From Clostridiales bacterium UBA3705 (GTDB lineage Bacteria; Bacillota_A; Clostridia; Oscillospirales; Oscillospiraceae), in contig DFIE01000158.1 of NCBI GenBank assembly GCA_002372735.1, positions 1 through 5,184 of the forward strand: 5,184 nt of DNA, written 5' to 3'. This document shows, in pieces, positions 1 to 5,184 of this stretch. The notes beneath the pieces were generated by a model. It saw only the letters and a list, made by a program, of their open reading frames with translations, did not search any database and was not told the DNA's origin. A program made the position numbers and the translations under genes. Every line of letters starts with the position of its first letter. The first letter of the stretch is position 1.

Positions 1-70
1 TTCCGTTCGATGCATCTGTTGAAAGTCTTATCCTTTTCACAAGCTCCATTATGGAATCTTAGTATCAGAA

Positions 71-101
71 CCCCGGCGAAAAATAGTTTGCAATGCCGGG
101 G
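71..101. repeat. Inverted repeat flanking the -35 box
   Basis: CCCCGGC (71-77) and GCCGGGG (95-101) are perfect 7-bp complementary arms separated by 17 bases. The interval contains the -35 box, and the right arm lies in the promoter spacer. No T-run follows on either strand, so it does not look like a terminator. A repressor or activator site is the natural guess. Chance pairing of GC-rich arms cannot be excluded. Confidence 0.4.
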
Positions 102-116
102 ATTCTGTGGTAGAAT
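88..116 (+). promoter_or_regulatory. Sigma-A-type promoter for the SLH protein / yibE-F unit
   Basis: A -35 box TTGCAA (88-93) is followed by exactly 17 bases and a -10 box TAGAAT (111-116). TGG immediately before the -10 box (108-110) makes it an extended -10. Transcription would start near 122-124, giving a leader of about 30 nt before the ATG at 155. The segment is AT-rich compared with the coding DNA after it. The hexamers match the vegetative consensus at four (TTGCAA) and five (TAGAAT) of six positions. No other candidate in 1-154 has comparable spacing. This is a pattern call with no expression evidence. Confidence 0.72.
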
Positions 117-125
117 GAAAAAAGA

Positions 126-136
126 TACAAATTGTA
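126..136. repeat. Short palindrome at the predicted transcription start
   Basis: TACAA-A-TTGTA is a perfect 5-bp inverted repeat around one central base. It begins a few bases after the predicted transcription start and lies just before the SD. Its position suits an operator, but at this length in AT-rich DNA it may be coincidental. Confidence 0.25.
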
Positions 137-140
137 ACCA

Positions 141-146
141 AGGAGG
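141..146 (+). promoter_or_regulatory. Shine-Dalgarno sequence of the SLH protein gene
   Basis: AGGAGG ends 8 nt before the ATG at 155. This ideal spacing fixes the start, and the translation from that ATG opens directly with a signal peptide. Reading frames that begin further upstream have no such site. Confidence 0.85.
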
Positions 147-154
147 GACCGGTT

Positions 155-1432
155 ATGAAGACCAGAATCCTGGCCCTGCTGCTGGCCTGCTGCCTGCTGG
201 CCGCCCTGCTGCCCACCTGTGTGGTCAGCGCCGAGGAGATCGACACCGACGCGGTGGTCTGGGGCCTGTACAACTACTTCAAGGGCGATTACGACAAATA
301 CGTGCTGATCTACCGTACCGACAACGGCGCCTCCAGCATCGGGGTGCTCCAGTGGCACGGCACCCGGGGCCTGACCCTGCTGCAGCGAATTGTAGAGGCC
401 AACCCCGACCAGGCCCTGGAGATCCTGGGCCAGAAGCTCTACGACGAGATCACCGGCCTGGTGGTGGAAAAGAGCAGCGACGACCCCTGGGGCACCCGGA
501 TTCTCACCGAGGCCGAGGCCAAGCTGGTGGCCCAGCTGCTGGGCACCCAGGAGGGCCGCGCCGCCCAGGACGCCCAGGGCTATGAGGACATCAGCTACTA
601 CGTCATGCGGGGCAACCAGCGCAACATCCACTCCAACGCCGCTATGCTCTACTACTGCGACTTTGCCAACCAGTACGGCGTTTACGGGGCGGACCGGTAT
701 CTGCTCAACCCCATCAAGGCCAAGCTGGGCAAGGATTCCATCGACTCCCTGGCGGAGCTCCACAACGGCGTGCTGGGGGTGACCAAGCTCTACCGTGCCC
801 GGCGGAACAAGACCTATGACTACATCACCAAGACCCTGGGCTGGGACCCCGGCACCTGCTGCCCCAGCCTGAAATTCTTTGACATGCTGCCCGAGAGCCA
901 CTGGGGCCACCAGGGCATCGACTTCTGCCTGGAGCACCAGCTGTTCAACGGCATGAGCGAGTACGACTTCGGCCCCGAGGGACTGATGACCCGGGGGATG
1001 CTGGTCACAGTCCTCTACCGGCTGGACGGGGCCGCCTACACCGCGGCGAAAGCCCCCTTTGCCGACGTGCCCATGGGCAGATACTACACCGACGCCGTGG
1101 CCTGGGCCGCGGACAGCGGCGTGGTCAACGGCGTGGGCGGCGGCCGCTTTGCCCCGGACGACAACGTCACCCGGGAGCAGATTGCCACGGTGCTCTGCCG
1201 TTACGCCGCCGCCAAGGGGGTGGACACCCAGACAAGCGGCGATCTGGAGGGCTTTGCTGACGCAGACCAGGTCTCCGCCTACGCCCGGCAGGCCATGCTG
1301 TGGGCCAACAGCGCAGGGATCGTCCGGGGCTCCGGCAGCGGAGCTCAGCTGTCCCTGCTGCCCCGGGACAACGCCACCCGGGTCCAGGTGGCCACCATGA
1401 TGATGCGCTTCTGGCAGGAGGTGGCGGGATGA
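155..1432 (+). CDS. Secreted SLH-domain protein with a lysozyme-like N-terminal domain
   Basis: The product has 425 residues and is probably exported and held on the cell wall. Residues 1-26 form a signal peptide: KTR, then a leucine/alanine-rich core, then a likely cut after VVSA. LLLAC at 8-12 resembles a lipobox, but the hydrophobic stretch continues beyond it, so ordinary cleavage is more likely. Residues about 33-228 form one domain with the signature TDNGASSIGVLQWHGTR (55-71). I associate this pattern with lysozyme-like wall-lytic domains in clostridial exoproteins; this is recollection and was not searched. Three SLH modules follow at about 241-290, 302-352 and 367-421, with TRGM, TREQ and TRVQ at the usual TRAE site; the third is the most divergent. 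SLH triplets bind secondary wall polymer. The acidic residues I expect in the N-terminal domain appear replaced (KGDY at 43-46, DFANQ at 169-173), so it may bind rather than cut. The gene is first in its unit, and its TGA overlaps the next ATG. Secretion and SLH anchoring are secure; enzymatic function is not. Confidence 0.9.
   Translation: MKTRILALLLACCLLAALLPTCVVSAEEIDTDAVVWGLYNYFKGDYDKYVLIYRTDNGASSIGVLQWHGTRGLTLLQRIVEANPDQALEILGQKLYDEITGLVVEKSSDDPWGTRILTEAEAKLVAQLLGTQEGRAAQDAQGYEDISYYVMRGNQRNIHSNAAMLYYCDFANQYGVYGADRYLLNPIKAKLGKDSIDSLAELHNGVLGVTKLYRARRNKTYDYITKTLGWDPGTCCPSLKFFDMLPESHWGHQGIDFCLEHQLFNGMSEYDFGPEGLMTRGMLVTVLYRLDGAAYTAAKAPFADVPMGRYYTDAVAWAADSGVVNGVGGGRFAPDDNVTREQIATVLCRYAAAKGVDTQTSGDLEGFADADQVSAYARQAMLWANSAGIVRGSGSGAQLSLLPRDNATRVQVATMMMRFWQEVAG
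875..1417 (+). repeat. Three tandem SLH modules (within the CDS)
   Basis: Modules lie at about 875-1024, 1058-1210 and 1253-1417. The first two follow the SLH pattern F-x-D/M ... aromatic ... AV/GI-x-F/W ... G-F/V-x-N-G ... F-x-P-x-x-x-x-TR closely. The third keeps FADA, AMLWANSAGIVRG and TR but has a longer, altered segment (SGSGAQLSLLPRDNATR) where the others read GGGRFAPDDNVTR or similar. A full triplet is the usual complement for S-layer-type wall binding. The repetition is at the protein level; the DNA copies have diverged. Confidence 0.85.
1416..1421 (+). promoter_or_regulatory. Shine-Dalgarno for the yibE/F-like gene, inside the upstream CDS
   Basis: AGGAGG lies within the last codons of the SLH protein gene, 7 nt before the ATG at 1429. 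It selects this ATG over the in-frame ATG at 1300, which has no SD and would add 43 low-complexity residues read out of frame from the upstream gene. With the ATGA overlap, this is a standard arrangement for translational coupling. Confidence 0.8.
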
Positions 1433-2628
1433 AGGCCGGCCGGACCCCAAGCTGGGGCCGGCGCCACTGGCTGACCCTGGCCGTGCTGGCCGTGTCGGTG
1501 CTGGTGTTTGTCACGGCCCTGGTGCTGGCCAACCAGGGCCGGACCCATCAGGCCCAGTCCACCGCCCTGGCCAGGGTGAGCTATGAGCAGGCGATGGTGG
1601 TCAACGTCTCCGCCCAGCAGGTGGGCACCGACCAGAACGCCGTGGACCCCATTGAGACCGGCACCCAGGAGGTGCTGCTGCGGCTCACCACCGGCGCCTT
1701 TGCCGGCCAGACCGTGAGCATGAAGAACTACATCTCCACCTTCAACGGCCTGCGGCTGAAGGACGGGGACAGAATCACCGTCTACCAGTACACCGACCAG
1801 GACACCGGCGCCCTGGACAAGGTCTACTTTTACGAGTATGACCGCACCCTGCCCATCCTGGGGCTGCTGCTGGCCTTCTTTGCGGTGACCGTGCTGGTAG
1901 GCGGCAAAACCGGGCTGAAGTCCCTGCTGGGCCTGGTGCTCACGGTGGTGTGCCTGATCTGGATCCTCTGCCCGCTGCTGATGAAGGGGGCGGACCCCCT
2001 GGTGCTGGCCTTCGGCCTGTGCGTGTTTGTGTCGGTGGTCAGCTTTGTGATTCTGGGCGGGGTGCGCCGCAAAACCCTGTGCGCCATACTGGGCACCGTG
2101 GCCGGCATGGGCCTGGCCGCCCTGTTCGGGGAGCTGGCCCAGCGCCTGTGCCGGATCACCAGCTACTCCATGTACTCCACCGATTCCCTGCTGGACGAGT
2201 TTAAGAACATCCAGCTCCAGGGCATTCCCCTGCACATCCACGGCCTGCTCACCGCGGGGATCATCATCTCCTCCCTGGGCGCGGTGATGGACGTGGCCAT
2301 GAGCCTGTCCTCCGCCATCCAGGAGCTGAAATCCGTGAACCCCGGCCTGGGCCGGGGCCGGCTGTGGCGCTCGGCCATGAACATCGGCAAGGACATGGTG
2401 GGCACCATGACCAACACCCTGATCCTGGCCTTTGTGGGCAGCAGCCTGATTATGCTGATCTATCTCTGGTCCCTGGATCTCACGGCCCGGCAGCTGCTCA
2501 CCTCCTCCTTCTTCGCGGTGGAGGTGATCTCCTCCCTGTCCAGCTCCATCGGCGTGATTCTGGCAGTGCCCCTGACCGCCCTGTTCGGCTCGGTGCTCTA
2601 CGGCGGCGGCCGGGCAGAGGCTAAATAA
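1429..2628 (+). CDS. YibE/F family multi-pass membrane protein
   Basis: The product has 399 residues and lies in the cytoplasmic membrane. After a basic start (KAGRTPSWGRRHW), one helix at about 14-34 leads to an outside domain of roughly 105 residues (36-139) that looks beta-rich, with LLRLTTGAFAGQTVSMKN and LKDGDRITVYQY. Seven further hydrophobic segments follow at about 141-158, 164-184, 189-210, 217-235, 270-291, 329-349 and 372-391. Family marks are HIHGLLTAGIIISSLGAVMDVAMS split across 269-292, with an in-membrane Asp288, and GKDMVGTMTNTLILAF at 320-335. These fit YibE/F as I know it. The biochemical role of that family is not established; transport has been suggested in general terms, and no substrate can be read here. 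The start overlaps the upstream stop (ATGA), so it should be made together with the SLH exoprotein. The gene ends 17 nt before the A-run of a shared terminator. A GC-rich hairpin sits just after the start codon. The family call is firm; the function is unknown. Confidence 0.88.
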   Translation: MKAGRTPSWGRRHWLTLAVLAVSVLVFVTALVLANQGRTHQAQSTALARVSYEQAMVVNVSAQQVGTDQNAVDPIETGTQEVLLRLTTGAFAGQTVSMKNYISTFNGLRLKDGDRITVYQYTDQDTGALDKVYFYEYDRTLPILGLLLAFFAVTVLVGGKTGLKSLLGLVLTVVCLIWILCPLLMKGADPLVLAFGLCVFVSVVSFVILGGVRRKTLCAILGTVAGMGLAALFGELAQRLCRITSYSMYSTDSLLDEFKNIQLQGIPLHIHGLLTAGIIISSLGAVMDVAMSLSSAIQELKSVNPGLGRGRLWRSAMNIGKDMVGTMTNTLILAFVGSSLIMLIYLWSLDLTARQLLTSSFFAVEVISSLSSSIGVILAVPLTALFGSVLYGGGRAEAK

Positions 2629-2644
2629 CCCCCTCATACGACGC

Positions 2645-2703
2645 AAAAAACCAGGCTGACTTCCCTGCCCCTTGGGGCAAGGCGGTCAGCCTGGTTGTTT
2701 TTT
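2645..2703. terminator. Bidirectional intrinsic terminator between converging genes
   Basis: AACCAGGCTGAC (2649-2660) pairs perfectly with GTCAGCCTGGTT (2685-2696), a 12-bp stem. The 24-nt loop can itself fold (TGCCCC 2666-2671 with GGGGCA 2674-2679, or CCTTG with CAAGG). On the plus strand the stem is followed by G and six T (2698-2703), terminating the yibE/F-like transcript. On the minus strand the A-run 2645-2650 reads as six U after the stem, terminating rplQ and the ribosomal operon. The stops of the two genes lie 20 nt and 10 nt from the stem. This is a strong, symmetrical call. Confidence 0.93.
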
Positions 2704-2706
2704 GTA

Positions 2707-3048
2707 TCAGATGAGCTCGATGACAGCCATCTCAGCGGCGTCGCCGCGGCGGGGACCGGTGCGGGTGACTCTGGTGTAGCCACCGTTGCGCTCGGCGTAG
2801 CCGGGTGCGATCTCCTTGAACAGCTTGTGTGCAACATCTTCCTTGGTGATAAAGGACAGGGCTCTGCGATAGTTGGCAAGGCCGCCCTTCTTACCCAGGG
2901 TGATCATCTTCTCGGCCACGGGCTGGAGTTCCTTCGCACGGGTGAAGGTGGTTTCCAGCTTGCCGTGCTCCAGCAGGTCAGTGGTCAGCTGACGAAGCAT
3001 GGCCTTTCTCTGGGCGCTGGTCTTGCCGAGCTTGCGAGTTCCGAACAT
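2707..3048 (-). CDS. rplQ: 50S ribosomal protein L17
   Basis: This 113-residue protein is the large-subunit protein L17, near the usual minimum bacterial length. It opens [18 protein letters not shown], the RKLGRTSxxRKAML signature of the family. [18 protein letters not shown] follows at 33-50, and it ends with [20 protein letters not shown] and IELI, the standard L17 C-terminus. AAGGAGG (complement of 3057-3063) ends 8 nt before the ATG. It follows rpoA after 35 nt and is the last gene before the terminator, as in many alpha operons. No energy-coupling-factor ATPase gene follows it, although in many Firmicutes ecfA genes lie directly downstream. No anomalies are seen in the protein. Confidence 0.98.
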   Translation of the reverse strand: MFGTRKLGKTSAQRKAMLRQLTTDLLEHGKLETTFTRAKELQPVAEKMITLGKKGGLANYRRALSFITKEDVAHKLFKEIAPGYAERNGGYTRVTRTGPRRGDAAEMAVIELI

Positions 3049-3083
3049 TCAGATTGCCTCCTTCTTTGAAAGGTTATCTCAAA

Positions 3084-4043
3084 TTAGTTGTTGTTGCTGG
3101 ATTCTTCGGTGGCCAGGGACAGATCCATCATGGCCAGCTTGTTCTGGACCTCCTCCAGGGACTTCCGGCCCATGTTGCGCACCTTCATCATGTCCTCCTC
3201 GGTCTTGGCGATCAGGTCGGCCACGGTGTTGATGTTGGCGCGCTTCAGGCAGTTGAAGCTCCGCACGGACAGGTCGAGCTCTTCAATGGTGAGCTCCAGC
3301 ATCTTGTTGTGGGTGTCGCCCACATGCTCCACCACGGTGGACTTGCTGGCCACCGCCTCGCTCAGATCAGTGAACAGAGCCAGATGGTCGGTCAGGATCT
3401 TCGCGCCCAGAGACACTGCGTCTCTGGCGGAGATGATCTGGTTGGTCCAGACCTCCAGGGTGAGCTTGTCGTAGTCGGTCATGTTGCCGACACGGGTGTT
3501 CTCCACGGTGTAGTTGCACTTGCTCACCGGAGAGTACAGGGAATCCACAGGAATCACGCCGATGGGCATGCCCGGGGTCTTGTTCTGATCCGCACGGACA
3601 TAACCCCGGCCATGGCTCAGGTTGATTTCCATGTTCAAGCTGGCATCCGGGCCCAGGGTGCAGATGTGGAGCTCGGGATTGATGATCTCCACATCGGCGT
3701 CCTTCTTGATGTCGCCGGCAGTGATTTCGCACTCGCCGGTGGCGTCAATGTATACGGTCTTGGGCTCATCGCAGTGCAGCTTGGCAAGCAGTCTTTTGAT
3801 GTTCAGAACAATCTCTGTGACATCTTCCTTCACGCCGGGAATGGTGGAAAACTCGTGGTTGACACCGGCGATCTTGATGGAGGTGGCGGCACAGCCGGGC
3901 AGGCTGGACAGAAGAATCCGTCTCAGGCTGTTGCCCAGGGTGATGCCGTAGCCTCTTTCCAACGGCTCAACAATGTATTTGCCATAGGAGCCATCCTCAG
4001 GAGAGTCGATACACTCAATACGCGGCTTTTCAATCTCTACCAT
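3084..4043 (-). CDS. rpoA: DNA-directed RNA polymerase subunit alpha
   Basis: The 319-residue alpha subunit dimerises to scaffold beta and beta' and contacts promoter UP elements and activators. The N-terminal domain spans about 1-228 and includes the dimerisation/assembly segment [20 protein letters not shown] (26-45). A linker covers about 229-249. The C-terminal domain at about 250-308 carries VRSFNCLKR and [14 protein letters not shown]-contact residues align with E. coli at a constant offset of four: R261 (R265), N264 (N268), G292 (G296), K294 (K298), S295 (S299), E298 (E302). The tail SSNNN is low-complexity. The start is supported by AGGAGG (complement of 4055-4060), 11 nt upstream. 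It lies between rpsD and rplQ, the normal order, but the 84-nt gap from rpsD is longer than other spacings in this operon. The protein appears complete and functional. Confidence 0.99.
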   Translation of the reverse strand: MVEIEKPRIECIDSPEDGSYGKYIVEPLERGYGITLGNSLRRILLSSLPGCAATSIKIAGVNHEFSTIPGVKEDVTEIVLNIKRLLAKLHCDEPKTVYIDATGECEITAGDIKKDADVEIINPELHICTLGPDASLNMEINLSHGRGYVRADQNKTPGMPIGVIPVDSLYSPVSKCNYTVENTRVGNMTDYDKLTLEVWTNQIISARDAVSLGAKILTDHLALFTDLSEAVASKSTVVEHVGDTHNKMLELTIEELDLSVRSFNCLKRANINTVADLIAKTEEDMMKVRNMGRKSLEEVQNKLAMMDLSLATEESSNNN

Positions 4044-4127
4044 TAAACTGTTACCCTCCTATTAAAATTTGCGATGAATCGCGTTTCGGTCAGTTTTTTC
4101 AGCTTACCAATAATTGAGGGCAATGCC
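4044..4127 (-). other. 84-nt rpsD-rpoA intergenic segment
   Basis: This is the longest gap in the ribosomal operon and is AT-rich compared with the genes. Read on the minus strand it contains a run of six A (complement of the T-run near 4094-4099), a small inverted repeat GCGAT/ATCGC (4071-4082, practical stem 4 bp with a 4-nt loop), the stretch AAATTTTAATA, and the rpoA SD. I see no convincing promoter pair and no terminator. It may be a spacer, an RNA-processing site or a translational control site. Confidence 0.45.
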
Positions 4128-4724
4128 TTACTTGGAGTACAACTCGACGATGAGGTGTTCTGCGATCTCGAAGTCGATATCGTCTCTGGCAGGCAGAGCG
4201 AGAACCTTGCCCTGAAGGGTGTTCTTGTCCCGATCCAGCCACTTGGGCGCCGCTACAAAGGCGTCGTCTTCCTTCAGCTTCTTGTAGAAGGCGTTCTGCG
4301 CGCTCTTCTCGCACACAGCCACCACGTCCCCGGTCCGTACCATGTAGGAGGGGATGTTGACCCGCTTGCCGTTCACGGTGAAATGGCCGTGGTTCACCAG
4401 CTGACGGGCCTGGCGGCGGGTGTTGGCGAAGCCCAGACGATATACTACGTTGTCCAGACGGCGCTCGATGAGGCTCAGCAGAACCTCGCCGGTGTTGCCT
4501 TCTGCACGGGCGGCCTTCTCGTAGTAAGCACGGAACTGCTTTTCGAGAATGCCATATACGAACTTGACCTTCTGCTTCTCGGTCAGCTGCATTGCATATT
4601 CAGATTTCTTCGCTCTTCTCTGGCCGCCGGGGTTCTTCTTGGAGGTCTTGGCATAGCCCATGACCGCGGGAGATACGCCCAGAGTACGGCAGCGCTTGAG
4701 AACAGGTTGCATATTCTTTGCCAT
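4128..4724 (-). CDS. rpsD: 30S ribosomal protein S4
   Basis: This 198-residue protein is a primary 16S rRNA binder that nucleates assembly of the small-subunit body. The N-terminal domain (about 3-87) contains [18 protein letters not shown] (41-58) and [12 protein letters not shown] (60-71). The S4 RNA-binding fold follows at about 88-150, with [20 protein letters not shown] (88-107), then [14 protein letters not shown] (114-127). The four-cysteine zinc knuckle of zinc-binding S4 versions is absent. Only Cys12 lies in that region, so this is the zinc-free form. The start is fixed by AAGGAGG (complement of 4734-4740), 9 nt upstream; that SD lies in the 20-nt gap after the rpsK stop. In E. coli, S4 is the autogenous repressor of this operon. 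Whether that holds here cannot be judged, because the operon leader is outside the window. Confidence 0.98.
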   Translation of the reverse strand: MAKNMQPVLKRCRTLGVSPAVMGYAKTSKKNPGGQRRAKKSEYAMQLTEKQKVKFVYGILEKQFRAYYEKAARAEGNTGEVLLSLIERRLDNVVYRLGFANTRRQARQLVNHGHFTVNGKRVNIPSYMVRTGDVVAVCEKSAQNAFYKKLKEDDAFVAAPKWLDRDKNTLQGKVLALPARDDIDFEIAEHLIVELYSK

Positions 4725-4744
4725 GTTTTATTTCCTCCTTCTGA

Positions 4745-5146
4745 TCAGACACGACGTCTCTTGGGAGGACGGCAGCCATTGTGAGGAATGGGGGTGACGT
4801 CCTTGATGGAGACGACTTCCAGGCCGGCGGACTGGAGGGCGCGGATGGCAGCCTCACGGCCCTGGCCGGGACCCTTGACGTAGACCTGCACGGTCTTCAG
4901 GCCGCAGTTCTCAATGGCAGCCTTGGCCGCGGTCTCCGCGCACATCTGAGCGGCGTACGGAGTGGACTTTCTGCTGCCACGGAAGCCGAGGCCGCCGGAG
5001 GAGGCCCAGGACAGTGCATTACCGTTCAGATCGGTAATGGTGACCATGGTGTTGTTGAAAGAGGACCGGATATGAGCGGCACCCTTCTCGATGTTCTTGC
5101 GCTCGCGACGGCGCTTGATCACTTTCTTCGCGTTAGCCTTTGCCAT
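4745..5146 (-). CDS. rpsK: 30S ribosomal protein S11
   Basis: This 133-residue protein is the small-subunit platform protein S11, located near the mRNA exit and the S1/SD region of the ribosome. The basic N-terminus ([16 protein letters not shown]) is followed by [16 protein letters not shown] (24-39), [19 protein letters not shown] (49-67) and [14 protein letters not shown] (91-104). The C-terminus is [17 protein letters not shown]. Asn123-Gly124 is the equivalent of the E. coli Asn that is converted to isoaspartate. Length and motifs are typical. The SD AAGGAGG (complement of 5157-5163) ends 10 nt before the ATG and overlaps the rpsM stop. The rpsD start lies 20 nt downstream of its own TGA. 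Confidence 0.99.
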   Translation of the reverse strand: MAKANAKKVIKRRRERKNIEKGAAHIRSSFNNTMVTITDLNGNALSWASSGGLGFRGSRKSTPYAAQMCAETAAKAAIENCGLKTVQVYVKGPGQGREAAIRALQSAGLEVVSIKDVTPIPHNGCRPPKRRRV

Positions 5147-5156
5147 ATCTGTTTCC

Positions 5157-5163
5157 CCTCCTT
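5157..5163 (-). promoter_or_regulatory. rpsK Shine-Dalgarno overlapping the rpsM stop codon
   Basis: On the minus strand the sequence reads TAAGGAGGGG: the TAA that ends rpsM (5164-5162) shares two bases with the AAGGAGG of rpsK. Ribosomes finishing S13 therefore release on top of the S11 initiation signal, which favours balanced, coupled synthesis. Confidence 0.85.
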
Positions 5164-5184
5164 ACTTCTTCTTGTTGGCGATGG
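5162..5184 (-). CDS. rpsM: 30S ribosomal protein S13, C-terminal end only
   Basis: The gene runs off the right edge. The seven codons visible read I-A-N-K-K-K-stop, the ending expected of S13, whose usual terminus is a RKT-V/I-ANKKK tail. The identification rests on this short tail together with position: rpsM is the standard gene just upstream of rpsK. The basic tail of S13 reaches towards the P-site tRNA. Confidence 0.88.

Noticed and set aside
1..20. GTTCGATGC resembling a tRNA T-loop at the left edge
   Set aside because: The flanking bases do not form a T-arm stem and no acceptor or CCA end follows.
1..49. Possible divergent gene starting at a minus-strand ATG (47-49) and running off the left edge
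   Set aside because: Sixteen codons are open (beginning MELVKRIRL), but no SD precedes the ATG and no properly spaced promoter was found. The stretch is too short to judge.
162..193. Lipoprotein signal (LLLAC) in the SLH protein
   Set aside because: The hydrophobic core continues well past the cysteines and a better ordinary cut site (VVSA) follows. SLH modules already provide anchoring.
1434..1441. GGCCGGCC palindrome
   Set aside because: This 8-bp palindrome is expected by chance in GC-rich coding DNA and is explained by the codons.
65..1450. Long open frame (461 codons) on the minus strand opposite the SLH gene
   Set aside because: The translation is a low-complexity run of G, A, V, H, Q typical of the complement of a GC-rich gene. 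It has no domain signature, and the opposite strand has a clear signal peptide, SD and SLH modules.
1345..2646. Long open frame (433 codons) on the minus strand opposite yibE/F
   Set aside because: It is His/Gly/Gln-rich shadow coding with no recognisable family. It would also need to read through the terminator region and lacks a start signal.
3054..4046. 330-codon plus-strand frame opposite rpoA, and a 236-codon frame opposite rpsD (4074-4784)
   Set aside because: Both mirror highly conserved ribosomal-operon genes and have no SD or family motifs. They are open only because of codon bias.
4044..4100. Internal promoter for rpoA
   Set aside because: TTTAAT could serve as a -10 box, but the bases 17 nt upstream do not resemble TTGACA.

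Overview
The window looks like a chromosomal segment of a high-GC, gut-type Clostridia, probably of the Oscillospiraceae/Flavonifractor kind. Three things suggest this: the ribosomal proteins are of Firmicutes type, with a cysteine-poor S4 beginning [12 protein letters not shown]; there is an SLH-domain exoprotein of the style those bacteria carry in large numbers; and every gene has a strong AGGAGG Shine-Dalgarno (SD) sequence. The genus is inference from protein style, not from a search.

The right half (about 2707-5184, minus strand) is the end of the alpha operon, read right to left: the last codons of rpsM (S13), then rpsK (S11), rpsD (S4), rpoA (RNA polymerase alpha) and rplQ (L17). All are intact apart from rpsM, which runs off the window. 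Spacing is tight (20-35 nt, and rpsM to rpsK share an overlapping stop/SD) except for an 84-nt gap between rpsD and rpoA. The operon promoter lies outside the window.

The left half (1-2628, plus strand) is a two-gene unit with its own good sigma-A-type promoter at 88-116. The first gene encodes a secreted protein with a signal peptide, a lysozyme-like N-terminal domain and three SLH modules that would hold it on the cell wall. The second starts inside the stop codon of the first (ATGA overlap) and encodes a YibE/F-family membrane protein with about eight transmembrane helices. Coupled translation suggests the two act together at the envelope, but neither has a function that the sequence can prove.

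The two units converge. A single long hairpin at 2649-2696, with an A-run on one side and a T-run on the other, should terminate both. Positions 1-87 hold no gene I can support. I see no mobile element, CRISPR array, tRNA or rRNA. Most of the window is ordinary core genome. The parts worth a second look are the SLH/lysozyme-like protein, whose expected acidic active-site residues seem to be missing, its coupling to YibE/F, and the inverted repeats around its promoter.
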